Source of the DNA: Tenrec ecaudatus | Lineage: Eukaryota; Chordata; Mammalia; Afrosoricida; Tenrecidae | Assembly: GCF_050624435.1 (NCBI RefSeq) | Contig: NC_134534.1 | Coordinates: forward strand, 70,641,501-70,705,500 | DNA length: 64,000 bases | Direction of reading: 5' to 3' | Shown here: in pieces, positions 24,233-35,733 of the stretch | Numbering within the stretch: position 1 is the first letter of the stretch | How the letters are laid out: every line of letters starts with the position of its first letter | Translations under genes and position numbers: made by a program | Notes under the pieces: model-generated | The model's input: only the letters and a program-made list of their open reading frames with translations | The model's database searches: none | Told to the model about the DNA's origin: nothing

Positions 24233-24559
24233 GCTCCCCGCGGAAGTCTGTTAATAACCTAATTATTTTTCAAATTTACATACTTTTAAGTCTTATCCTG
24301 CAATTTGTGGGTCTGAATTTTTCTCATACTCGGATACTAAGTCACCAATTTAGTATAACTTAATATCTGAAAGTATCGGAGATCACTGTATCAAAGACAC
24401 GAGAGCGAATGCTCTCTACCCAAAGCAACTTCTGAATCAGTGCCCAAATAAACATCAGGGACAGGCCTAGAAACCACCAAGACAAACATCTTTGTTGTTG
24501 CTATGCTGTTACCGTATTTCTTTTTAACTTCCCAAGGTAGTCAAAACTAGCAACTCACA

Positions 24560-25270
24560 TAACATCTTTAAACTCACTTGGACTTCATAATTATCTATAA
24601 TCTCATCACCTACATTTTAATTTCTAATGGTCAAATATACTTTTGAGATTCCTTAGCCTAGCATGCAAATACACACACCATCCAGGCCCAATTCCCTTTT
24701 AATCCTTATCGTTTGCTCTATCCCGGGAGAAAGATGGGCATGCTACTCCGGCACAGAGTAGTCTCAGAAGCCCCTGGGCGCCATTTCCTCCTGTCCTTCA
24801 GGGTTGCTGTGAGTCAGAAATGACTTGATGCCAGTGAGTTTGGTTTATTTATTTTTCTGCTTGCATCCCCAAATATTTTTTTTTTCTATCCAGACTGATT
24901 CCTTTACCAGCCCTGCAAAATACTGGGTCCATTTCCCGGAATTCCTCTTCCCTGCTGCTTGAGCTCCCCAGGTGGTTCTTCCCTCCACTTCAATCATCTT
25001 CCTGATCGGGGATGGTGTCCCAGCCTTCTCTCGTCATCATTCATATAGTTGTTGAATCAACATTTTCCCCTCTAGCCTTTAAACTCCATGTGGCCAACAA
25101 GCTAGGAGGTTTCAAAAGGTGCAGGGAAAATTGTCCTTTCTTTTCATTCCATTTTCCCATAAGCCATGGGAAGTCCACCTGTGTTTCTAATCACTAAATA
25201 CCCAGCTTAGATCAGTGCCTGATAAGGAATTTGTGGATGTGCAATAAAGAATTGTTAGATTGAATTTAAA
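24560..25270 (+). repeat. L2 LINE 3' region, split by AfroSINE
   Basis: The terminus 'GATCAGTGCCTGATAAGGAA' followed by 'GCAATAAAGAATTGTTAGAT' is the L2 3' end (cagtgcctggcaca...aataaatgttt). Upstream pyrimidine-rich L2 ORF-end text runs back across the AfroSINE. Confidence 0.65.
24722..24852 (+). repeat. AfroSINE 3' part nested in L2
   Basis: 'CGGGAGAAAGATGGGCATGC', 'GTTGCTGTGAGTCAGAAATG' and 'TTGATGCCAGTGAGTTTGGT': body and tail, head missing. Confidence 0.8.
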
Positions 25271-25477
25271 TTTTTTGAATTTCTATGGTATATTTTTCAT
25301 TGTTGACTCTCAATTAGTATTATCATATCATGCATTATACTTGTTAACTATTTTTTTACTGCATTAGTAACCTAAATATACAAAGTTCTTTAACCACAAG
25401 AGTTGGGCATTATGTGTGTTTATAATACCTGAAATAGCAGTTTATGCATAGAATAAAACAGAGACAAACAAAAGCAA

Positions 25478-25655
25478 ACAAACCAAACCACTGCCATTGA
25501 ACCAATTCTGATCCATAGCCATCGGATATTGGGTCTCTGAGGCTGTCAATCTTTATAGGGGCCGATAGCCTCATCCTTTTTGGTGAGGAGCAGCAGATGG
25601 GCTTGAACCGCCACCTTGAGGTTGCAGTGCAGAGCTTATCCGACAGCCACACACA
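25478..25655 (-). repeat. AfroSINE
   Basis: 'CACTGCCATTGAACCAATTC', 'GAGGAGCAGCAGATGGGCTT', 'GAACCGCCACCTTGAGGTTG': minus-strand copy. Confidence 0.85.
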
Positions 25656-25679
25656 CAGAATAAGCCCTAAGTAATGCAG

Positions 25680-25965
25680 GAGAGCAAAGCGCTCCCATTT
25701 CTCATCAAGCTTTCCTGCCTCTAAAGCTCTTTCCTGACTCCTTCCCAGCAGTCATCATCTCTATGAGCCAACTAGGCTCTTGCTTGAAGGTATTCGGATC
25801 TTATTTGTAGAGCGTGTAGATGTGTAGTTCCATGTACATCCAGTTTCTTCTTATAAGGTTGTAAATTCCCGAAGGGTAGAAAAAAAAACAAACGGCATCT
25901 CATGTCTATAGCTTCCCAATCAGGTAAGCACATAATAGGAATTGGCTAAATTGAAAAGGAATGGC
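25680..25965 (+). repeat. L2 LINE 3' end
   Basis: 'GGTTGTAAATTCCCGAAGGG' (L2: gactgtaagctccttgaggg) followed by 'GTAAGCACATAATAGGAATT' is the L2 terminal region, with an A-run inside. Confidence 0.6.
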
Positions 25966-26399
25966 ACTGAAATTGTCATACTATACTTCATTCAATTTAT
26001 TATTATTGACATTTATGATACAATGTTACTTTTCCACTCCTTTGTTGAGACAATAATAAATGACACAAATATATAATCCACTGTGATCCTTTTAGCCATA
26101 CGCAAAAGTGAGTGATTGAAACTATGTTACATGTATATTTTACAAAGTAATAAAAGCTTACAATAAAACACTCAAAGGAAAATTGATCATGAAAATGTTG
26201 ATGTTTGTTATACAACGTTAAATATAAATGAATATATTCAAAAGAAGTACTATTCACAGAACCAATTTAATATTTTATTATTCAAAATAACACTGTGTAA
26301 ATGAGTACTTATAAAAATACTTTTAAAGCAAAAGGCTATGCTCTATGTATTTATTTGGCAGTTACAAAAATATAGATTCATCTGAAATTACACCCACTT

Positions 26400-27635
26400 C
26401 CCACTTTGTGACATGGCTGGGTTCCAAAGATCAGCTAAGTGTTCTGCAAAAATGGAGGATGCCCAGATTATCTCCCCTCGCCTCTGTACTGTGAAAGCTT
26501 CAACAGTTCCCTGTTGGGGTCACCTGCCACTGCTGCCTCCCCTCCTCCACAGTGCCTCAGGAGAGCGTGGCTCCCAAAGCCACAAGAAAGCAAGCAAGAG
26601 AGAGTGTTATAGTCTTGTAGAAGTATGATAACTCAAGCACTCACCCCACCCCACACCCCTCTGTATTTTCAGAATGGCTGGCCCTGGCTCACGCCCACAA
26701 AAACCCTACAATGCCCTTTGTAGCGTTGGGGGCAGGACAGGAAGCCCTCTGCCCATGGATGGAAGAATGTGGGCGCTACAGGAGTGCATGCTGCCCACTG
26801 GGTTCTTTCACTGGCCCCTCCTCCGCGATTCTCCTGGATCTTTCTGGGGAAGAACCCCTTCACTCTGTTCCCCTTTAACCCTTTTAGAATCAACAATCCA
26901 AAGCTGCTTCTGAGGTGGTGATGGCTAGGATCACCCTCTGCCCTTGAACTTCAACTGCTCATTTGCTGCTGGCTACTTACTGTCGATGCTGTAACCACCC
27001 AGTAGCCTGGCCAGCTCTCACCTGTGCTCACCCAGATAGAGCTAGCAAGTAAGACTAAGATGCTAACGGGTGCTGGTCAGCTAATGTGGAGTTTCATGGC
27101 CTCCGTGCATCAGATTGCCCATCTCAGGGCTCCTTCTGACCATGGCCTACCCTAGCATATCCCTATTATACCTCTGCTAGGAGCTAGAGCCAGATCCCAG
27201 GCTCAGTGCCCCTATGAGCACCTCAGACCTGCTGGGCATCATCTTATTCCACTGACACCCCTCCAGTCCCCTACCCTCCTCTCTTCTAGTACTCTGGAGG
27301 TTTGGGGAGATCACGCTTCCCTTATTTACCAGATGTTAAAATACTACGCAATACAGAGCTTCTTATAAGCACATGGGGTCCACCAGCCAGGGACCCCTTT
27401 CAGGGACCTCAGTGCTAGTTACTGCCAGGTGTGTATTTGGATAGTAGATTAAAAATATATGTGTATATATATATTGTTGTAAGTGCAAAATATCAGATAG
27501 CAAGATAAATGATAAATAAGGAAGCATGCTCTTTTTGCTTGAAATCCTTCAAATTACAATGAATGTTTTCGAAAACATTTCGCCAATGTAGTGTTCTTGG
27601 CTTCATTATATATCTACATACATTTATGGAGAATT
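26400..27635. other. No recognisable feature, moderately GC-rich
   Basis: Several 70-80 codon open frames on both strands (26413-26913) without splice borders or domains. No repeat recognised. Confidence 0.4.
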
Positions 27636-27639
27636 AGAT

Positions 27640-27780
27640 TGAGAGTGCTTCAAAAATGTCATAGAAAAATACCATTGTCTTTTAATTTCATTTTTCCATG
27701 AATGTCTTTAATGCCCCTCAAAGGAGCTTCAAAAATTCACAGAAAATTAAATTCAAAGACAACAGATGTTCTCACAAACT
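27640..27780. repeat. Hairpin MITE-like pair
   Basis: The arm 'GTGCTTCAAAAATGTCATAG' with 'AAAAAT' pairs with the reversed arm ending 'TTTTTCCATGAATGTCTTTA' about 40 bases on. A second left arm ('GGAGCTTCAAAAATTCACAG') follows directly. This looks like a short palindromic DNA-transposon derivative plus a half copy. Confidence 0.5.
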
Positions 27781-27924
27781 GTATTAGACTAGACCTGTGC
27801 TGCAAACACTGTCATGTTAAGCGAGTGACATAAGGAGACATGATTATCCCAAAGATACTGTGAAGATATTAGAATCAAGCACAATCAACAAACACCCCAG
27901 GCCCACTGACTATGTCTTGCGTAT

Positions 27925-28137
27925 AATGAGTTATCAAGAACATTATCAAGGGCTCATGAGGGAGGGAGGAATGGAGAGGGAGGGAAAAAATAGAGGACCT
28001 GATGCAAAGGGCTTAAATGAAGAGCAAATGCTTTGAGAATGATGAGGGCAATGAATGTACAGATGTGCTTTACACAATTGATGTATGTATGTATTGTGAT
28101 AAGAGTTGTATGAGCCCCTAATAAAACATTAAAAAAA
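27925..28137 (+). repeat. L1 3' end
   Basis: 'TCAAGGGCTCATGAGGGAGG', 'GAGGACCTGATGCAAAGGGC', 'GCAAATGCTTTGAGAATGAT', 'GTATGAGCCCCTAATAAAAC' and a short A tail: a heavily 5'-truncated young L1. Confidence 0.9.
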
Positions 28138-28139
28138 GA

Positions 28140-28795
28140 ACCTTTATTGAATGATCATGTGAGTGGGAAACACTGGTTCTGTTAATTTCACCAAAGATTT
28201 ATTATCCAAACTTCTCTACTCTAAGTAGAAACATCATGTAAAAACTCAACAATTTTGCTTTTCATCGGCTACTTGTGGACGGTAAAGCCAAGCTGACTGT
28301 AGGTTGAAGGCAAATGAGTGTCACTGATCAGAATATGCTCTACCAGATATCATTATGGCACATTTAGTTCTGCTCATTTAGAGAGTTACAGCTAAGGAAA
28401 TCCGGGGAGCAGTTAGCTCTGTCCTCTGAGTCAAAATCAGCTCCACAGCAGTGGGTTTGGTAATGTGTACAGTACAAATGTTCAACACACTTAAAATGTC
28501 CATGTTCACTCTCTCCATTTACAACACAAGAATCTCAGTACTTTCTGAAATGTATTATCATAAATTAAAAAGTAGTAAATACCAGTGCAGCTTAGTATAC
28601 TTCAGCTATCTCTTACCAATGAAAGAACTATCCCAGTGACATGAGCTTTTCTAAGTAACAACTGCTGGGGTGGGAGGCAGGGTGGATCCACAGATGATAC
28701 TGCAACATCCCTCCATATGTGCAGAGGGGGCATGTGGCAATGTGGGAGGATTGGTCAAGGCAAGGCTTCAACGTGTTACCTTTTTTTTTTTTTTT
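28140..28795. other. No recognisable feature; ends in poly(T)
   Basis: No exon or repeat recognised. A T15 run at 28781-28795 directly precedes the next plus-strand L1 end. Confidence 0.45.
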
Positions 28796-28799
28796 ACTG

Positions 28800-29236
28800 G
28801 AGCTAAAGTCTAGCCATCATGATTGTCAGTATCTAGAAACAGAGGGAATCCAGGACAGATAAAGGCCTCAGGACCAATAATGAGAGTATCGATACTAGGA
28901 GTATAAGGGGAAGATGGAGTAGAAAGGGGGAACCGATCACAATGATCTACATATAACCCCTTCCCTGGGGGAAGGACAACAGAAAAGTGGGTGAAGGGAG
29001 ACATTGGACAGTGTAAGACATAACAAAATAATGATAATTTATAAATTATCAAAGTTTTCTTAGGGGGGGAGGGAAGGGAATATGAGGAGCTGATACCAAG
29101 GGCTCAAGTAGAAAGCAAATGTTTTGAGAATGATGATGGCAACAAATGTACAAATGTGAGTGACACAATGGATGTATGTATGGATTATGATAAGAGTTGT
29201 ATGGGTCCCCAATAAAACGATTTAAAAAATTTAGAT
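28800..29236 (+). repeat. L1 3' end
   Basis: Long 3' UTR piece: 'GGCCTCAGGACCAATAATGA', 'GGGGGAACCGATCACAATGA', 'GTGGGTGAAGGGAGACATTG', a G-rich tract at 29063-29078, 'GAGGAGCTGATACCAAGGGC' and CCCCAATAAAACG plus A-rich tail. Confidence 0.9.
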
Positions 29237-29239
29237 AAT

Positions 29240-30315
29240 CCTAAACTGCTTCAAAAGATTTGGGCCTCCTACTTAAGCAGGACAACAACTAGTTCATTCA
29301 GCAAGTTGGATAATATGCATGTATGCTAATGAAATAACCACTACCGACTTTGGAAAATATATTAAACTGTAACGTAGTAATATAATATACATGAAAACAA
29401 GCCTTTAAAAATAAACATAGTGTTTAAAAATTCAGTAACAATTGAGTCAAATACTAAAGGTTAGTTTTAATATTAGTGAATACTATTAATGAAGAAAGGG
29501 TAAAAATGACTTTTAAAGTCATTTATAAAAAATGGCTTAAAAGATGTTCATTGTAAATTTCAACATTGTAATTTTCCCAAATTAAAAGTGAGTAAGAATA
29601 TGTTCACTGGTCTGTGGATCTGTGTAACTTATGTTATATAGGAGCAGATACGTTTTGAATAACAGTAAGGATCTCATAATAATTTAAATACAGTAAGGAT
29701 TGAAAGAAAGGATGCCCCAGCATTTTAAATACAAATTTCTTCATTTCTAATTCATGCAGTTAGTCTCAAATAAGGGCTGCCAGTGAATGAAACACTAATT
29801 TTGCAAAAAATAATGCCCGTGCTAAAAGTGCTGCAAACTCTTTCCTTAGGCTAATAGGCTGCTGGAATTTATTTACCTGTTTGTTCTTTTGGCTTTTACA
29901 ATTGGCACCAAAACAATATCATGTTGTTATGCACTCAGTTATCACAGCATTTAAATTAGTGGTGTCAGATTCTATGTCATATATTATCATAAAAAGTAAC
30001 CTATTTAATCAATCTAATTAAATCAATTAACCCCATTTCAAATTGAACATTGCTGCTATCAGAAGAATGGCCCAAGAGTGCACAGAGAATTTAAGCACCA
30101 GAAAAAGTGCTACGATCGATAGAAAGTCGCATGAGCCTTCTAAAATGTGGATGTTTGCTTGTAAAGTTTGCACTCTGAAGTCAATATTACATACTCCACA
30201 TAAGTAAACATTGCAGGATATTCTTTCTTCTGGGGTTAAATAACGAGGAAACTTTAATGGCAACACAAGTTCCAGGTGTACTAATTAATAACTGGAAGTA
30301 TTGCAATACTCCTTA
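29240..30315. other. AT-rich, no recognisable feature
   Basis: Very AT-rich, with few repeats. No exon seen. Confidence 0.5.
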
Positions 30316-30317
30316 CA

Positions 30318-30425
30318 CGGTTAGTGAGAAGTAGTGCAATATATCGGTTAAGAGGGCAGAGTTGCTAGAGTCATACCCGGCCTTGATCATGTGCCAATCA
30401 AGTGACTTGGACAAATTGCCAGTGC
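30318..30425 (+). repeat. MIR fragment
   Basis: 'ATATCGGTTAAGAGGGCAGA' then 'GTGACTTGGACAAATTGCCA' follows the MIR order (tggttaagagcacaga...tgtgaccttgggcaagtt). Confidence 0.6.
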
Positions 30426-30529
30426 ATTTCTTCCTTGATGCCCTTGACTGGAACAGTAGAGTGAGGTCAAGAGTCACAAGTAGCACCTTGCGTGAAGCCC
30501 TACCAATCACACACGGGTCCAACACATCA

Positions 30530-30685
30530 AAGCATCAGTCAGCTCAGAAGGAAGGCCTGGCAATGTACTGCTCAATAATAATCAGCCATGGAAAAGCCCG
30601 TGAACACAGTTCTGGCCTGACACATGTGGGGCCAACACAAGTCAGAATAGACTCTGTGGGCAGTGGTTTTAGATTTTAGTGATTT
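30530..30685 (+). repeat. AfroSINE 3' part, divergent
   Basis: 'AATCAGCCATGGAAAAGCCC', 'CACAAGTCAGAATAGACTCT', 'GTGGGCAGTGGTTTTAGATT': body and tail. Confidence 0.6.
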
Positions 30686-30689
30686 AATC

Positions 30690-33600
30690 ACTTCCTAAGT
30701 GCTCAGCTACAACGTTTATTACAATCCCAATCATTAGAGTAAGTAATGTTCGTATAAACCCTTCCTAAATTCTGAGCAGGTAGTCATTGCCCAGCACACT
30801 GACAAAGGGGTCTATTATTTTAACCCTAAAATAAAACTATGCATTTCTGCTGGCCCTTAAAAGAAAATGACACGTGTTTACCGTTCTCGAGAGCAACATT
30901 TCCACTATCGGGAGTGCAAGTCCTTACAACATGCTCCCTTGTGGATTCCACAAGAGCAGCTCATCCCTGCAGCGGCGTGGGTGTGACTAGAGTGTTGTGT
31001 GACCTCTCCTTCAACCTCCAAAGAGAATTAGCGATCTCAGACTAAAGAGCGGAAAACAGCAGTGTCCGTGTGAAAAGTATCTGCTAGTCCACCAATTGTA
31101 GTCCTGCAATCGCTCTGTGTGAAAGGATCTACGTGTTCAGTTTGGCAATGTTACACACGACGACCTATCAAGACCCTGAAAGTTAAGGGGATACTTAGCA
31201 TAGGTGGAACATTAAAGACATATTTTCATTACACTCGAAATGTTCAACTTTTTACAGAGATTTAAGAGATTATCTTCAAAACTCTTTCAAAATCGTTTCC
31301 TTGGTTTTGTACTATAAATATGATGTTTACAGCAGAGTCGCAAGTGCTTCTGTCTCTAATAACATTATTACCTTGACCAGTAGGCAAACATTTCATTACA
31401 TACATAACATGAAGCTTCATTCTTGAACCCACAACTGCTAGAATTAGGCGTTTCCACGATGGTCCGTCAAGGGTGACAAGTTTCATAAATTGAAATTAGG
31501 TAATCAAGAGTTAACATTCTTTGTTAGCATTTTAGACGTGGAAAGACCTTTGACACGCAGCTGTTATCCTCTGACTCGTGTGAGGCAGGACAAGTGTGAC
31601 ACAGGAAAAAGTTGTCCCAGTTGGTGTGTCTTCATGATGTCTTCTGTTTGATCCCTGACCACTGAGTCAATCCATTGACACTCACACAGTAGATTAATGA
31701 TATCTTCATACTCATCACAGTGATAATAAAGGGGCATCAACGGTTTTGAGAATTATGGATTTAAAAATAATATTACTGATTTTCCTGCTAAAATATCTAT
31801 CAATGGTAACATGATGAACCTTAGGTATAATTTACAATGGAAATTGAAAACAGGCTAATCCTTGTGTTTTCACTAATTAACAAGGTCCCCAACACTTTTA
31901 AATTAAAATGTACACAGCTTTATTTTCATATATTCTACTGATTCCTTCTCACATCTTATGTGAAACGAAGAGTTTTAGGCTTTCTTGTCAAGGTTAAGGT
32001 TTTTAAAAGCTATTTTCTTCTATTCACTCTGGTCTTCCTTCCCTGAGCTTTCTGATTCCTGTTTCTTCCCACTCAGGACCCATTTGGTACAGCACCCCAC
32101 AAGCCTATGGAGGGACATCCATTACAGACGGCCGTAACAGGACTCCGCATCTACAATCTTCCTGGGCAGAAAGGATACCTAAAAGCAGTTCGTGCTGAAG
32201 GCTGCAAGCAGCTCCTCTCTGCTGAGATCAGATCCTCTCCACCTTCCCTGCTCAGTGAGAAGCTGAAAACCAGTGACCCCAAATCTCTGCTGGCCTGGAT
32301 AATTCTGTATCATGATTTCAGTGGCCAAATCCTCAGTAAACATCCAGCATTCTCTCAACCCCGTTGGAGAAAGTGAAAACACATAACAAAATATTTTCAT
32401 AAATGGTAAGACAACCTAGAGGTTATTTTCTTTGTAATCATAGATTTGTTTCTCCGCATAAGTCAAAGGAATGGATTTTACCTTAAAAAATGAATGCTTA
32501 ATTTAAATACATAGGTCAGTTTGTGAAGATTCTGAATGAATTTTTATTCATTCCTAATATCAATGTCCAAGAATAAACTGAAGGCTAGTTCTTTATACCA
32601 CAGGCGAAGATGTACAGAAAAAAAAATAAAACCTCACACCCCAACTCTTTATCTTCAGTGAAGAGCATTTAACCAGCTGCCCTTTGTCTAGGCCAGAAGT
32701 CTCCGCTTGCCTGGCCCCTTGACAGCTCTCTTCATTCTTCTCCAACCGGGGGAGGCGGCTCACAAAGCTTGTACAACCTACGGGGGGAAAACAAGAAAAA
32801 GCTTGCCAGTGGTCTGTCATACTCACCACCTGAGATATCTTCACTGACATAAGAAATGCACTGACAGCAACTTCCGAGATAATGAGTCAGATATTGTCTA
32901 CCTAGCTGAAATGATTTATAATGAGCAATTTACCATTTACTGTTTAGGTTCTACATATTATTTAGAATGTACTACTGTCCCATTGCACATCTAGATGGCC
33001 AGTGATTAAGAAATGCACTTTTTGAAACAGTTCTCTCTGCTTTAGTTCTGCCAACGCCAGCTGTCTCTCTTGTTAGTAATGTCATTTTCAGGATCCCAGG
33101 AGATGATCGCATTATGATAGCTGCCATCATGTCAATCATGATTATCTTGAGGCAAGGTGACACCAATTTCAAAGGAGTCTACTCCTTTCTGACCAACTTT
33201 AGAAATTCCTTTCCCTTAATAATATGTCTGGGGTGCAGCTGGTGGCTTTGATAAACCGATGCGGTTGATTACATCGGCCTGAATATCAAAGCTACAGTTA
33301 GCTCTTTCTCCCTAAGCCCTCGCCTCTGGTTCAGCCTGACTACTATTCCCACACACAGAGCTCTCACCCACCCGTAGAATCAATAATCCACATGAATTGA
33401 TGGAGTTGCTAAGAGAGGCAGTTCTTTGCATTCCCACTTCTAGTGTGACACAAATTCCAGAGGCCAACATCCTGAATGCCTAAATTCTAACTTCACAGGC
33501 CATATCAATTTATTTATCCACAGTGCCCCAAAGAGACTGGCTGACCTAGGGGTTGGATTATACGTTTTTCTCAATAATGTCCATGGCCATACTGATCTTA

Positions 33601-33690
33601 TTTCAGAACTTATATTGATGATCTAAAATGTAAGACATCAATTTTAATTTTTTTTTAAACAAGCACTCCAGGCATTGGGCACCCTTAAAA
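30690..33690. other. No recognisable feature over 3 kb
   Basis: The longest stretch without a recognised repeat. It has a few 60-105 codon frames, none with splice borders. It may include conserved noncoding DNA, which cannot be judged without alignment. Confidence 0.45.
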
Positions 33691-33734
33691 TGACATATGC
33701 ATCTGGCTGGCATGGTTCTGCCTTTGTGAATAGG

Positions 33735-33912
33735 CATTATTGAAAATTTTGCCCTATCCTCAACACTCATTGTTCATTTAAATAGTGTCCAGTCACTTTA
33801 AGCCTTTTATCTGTACAAGCCAGCAATTCATGTAATGAAAGTGTTGACCTATCCTCCAGACTCATTTTTCATTTAAATCGTGTTGAGGCACTTATCAACA
33901 ATTCATGTACTA
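33735..33912. repeat. Imperfect tandem duplication
   Basis: Two adjacent related units share 'CCTATCCTC', 'ACTCATT', 'TTCATTTAAAT', 'CACTT' and 'CAATTCATGTA' in the same order (unit 1 about 33752-33837, unit 2 about 33847-33911). Confidence 0.7.
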
Positions 33913-34329
33913 TGGTAGGAAAAGGTGACCTACACACATGTAATTTCCTTTCATCAACAGTGTTTTCAGTTCCATACCAGTGGCTAAATCGACGAAACTA
34001 TCAAGAGAATGGATTCCTGGTGGAGAGGTGGTTATGCTTTGAGCTATTTTCCACAAAGTGATCAAAATTACTAGCTGCTCTACATGAGATAAAGAAAGCT
34101 CCCAACATCTGTACACAATTACTGTCTCAGAAACCCACAAGGCATGTCCTACCCTATCCTACATTGTCTTCATGAGCTGACATAGACTCAGTAACAGTGG
34201 GTTGAGTATAAGCAGAATTACCTTATGTCCCATGAGAATGATTTATAATATTCTATATCATAAAATAACAATAGTGTCTCTGATGTGAACCAGAGACATA
34301 TATAAACTATCAATATATAAATGGATTTG

Positions 34330-34870
34330 AAGCCTGCACTTAAACTTGTAGCCTTAATCTAAGAAAAATTAGTTCTTATGACATGGTCCTTCTGGATACT
34401 TGCCTTCATGAAGTGATCACAATGTGTGGGATATTGCAAAGTGGGGTGAAGAAACTAGATGGTGCCTGGTCATCAGAAAACATGGGGTGTGAGGTCTTAT
34501 AGGCTTGTCTTCAAATAAGTAGCCATCTAAGTGAGGCATCAACCAAGTCCAAAGAATTGCACCAGTTCGTGCAATCCAAGGGTGGTAAATAAAATCCAAT
34601 TCTGAAGGAGGGAATGATATCAGTACTTAAATTGTGAACACTGAGTTGCATAAGACTATTGATAACATTGGAGGCTCCTAATCCATGTGCAGGGTCCCCA
34701 GCTCCTCCCCTGCCTGTTGAGTCCCCTCTGACCATAAATGTCTAGAGGTGTCAATATTATTGCTGTCAAGACAGGACGTTGTGAAGTTGATTGCAGCAGC
34801 TGCTGTTTAGGTTAAAATCATCGTTTGATCTCCCTTTTGGCCCATTTTAAAGTTGTTTCAGTTTTTATTT
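34330..34870 (+). repeat. L1 3' UTR fragment, 5' half
   Basis: 'GAAACTAGATGGTGCCTGGT', 'AGTAGCCATCTAAGTGAGGC' and 'GATAACATTGGAGGCTCCTA' parallel 14690-15060 and 1270-1350. The terminal half is absent. Confidence 0.6.
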
Positions 34871-34990
34871 AAAAGCAAATAAGTGTAACACAAAGCAAAA
34901 TAAAATAAAGTAAAACACTCCAATGCAGAGGTCACGACAGCAACTCACTTGCTTTTACAAATTAAACTGAACACATGTTAATATGTAGTT

Positions 34991-35150
34991 AGCAAAGAAG
35001 CTCTGGTGGCAGAGTGGCTAATGTGTTGTACTGCTAACACATAAGGTTGGCAGTTCAAATCTACCAGTCTTGCCATGGGATAAAGATGAACCTTTCTGTA
35101 AAGATTTATAGCCTCTGAAATACACAGCTGAAGAAAATTAAAATAAGCCC
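34991..35150 (+). repeat. AfroSINE
   Basis: 'AAGAAGCTCTGGTGGCAGAG', 'GTTGGCAGTTCAAATCTACC', 'GTAAAGATTTATAGCCTCTG'. It directly abuts the 5' edge of the RTE relic. Confidence 0.8.
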
Positions 35151-35314
35151 ACAGGAGCCAAAATGTAGCCCTGAACATTTCCCACTTTAAGGTAGAGAAC
35201 ATCTCAAGAAGATGTTGGATGCACTGAACATGAATGACTAAAGACCTGGAGAGTTATGGGATGACATCAGGAAGATCACACAATAAGAAGGCAAAAGAGT
35301 TCTTAAAAAATGTC

Positions 35315-35733
35315 AGAAAGGGAGGGTGGAGGGGAAGGGGACACTGATTACAAGGACTACATATAACCTCCTCTCTGGGGGATGAACAACAGAAAAGTGG
35401 GTGAAGGGAGATGTTGGACAGGGCAAGATATGACAAAATAATAAATTATAAATTATCAATGGTTCATGAGGGAGGGGAGAATAGGGAGAGAGGGGGTGCG
35501 GAAATGAGGAGCTGATGCCAGGGGCTTAAGTGGAGAGCAAATGTTTTGAGAATGATGAGGGCAATGAAAGTACAAATGAGCTTTACACATTGATGTATGT
35601 ATGGATTGTGATGTATGTGCCCCCAATAAAATGATTTTTTTAAAAAGAAAGAATATACAATTGATGTATGTATATGTATGGATTGTGATAAGAGTTGCAT
35701 GAGTCCCTAATAAAATGTTAAAAAACAAAAAAG
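35315..35733 (+). repeat. L1 3' end with doubled tail, nested in RTE
   Basis: Begins at the purine-rich 'GGGAGGGTGGAGGGGAAGGG' and runs through 'GTGGGTGAAGGGAGATGTTG' and 'GAGGAGCTGATGCCAGGGGC' to CCCCCAATAAAATG (35620). A second partial terminus follows: 'CAATTGATGTATGTATATG' to 'CCCTAATAAAATG' with an A tail. RTE sequence resumes directly on both sides. Confidence 0.85.
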
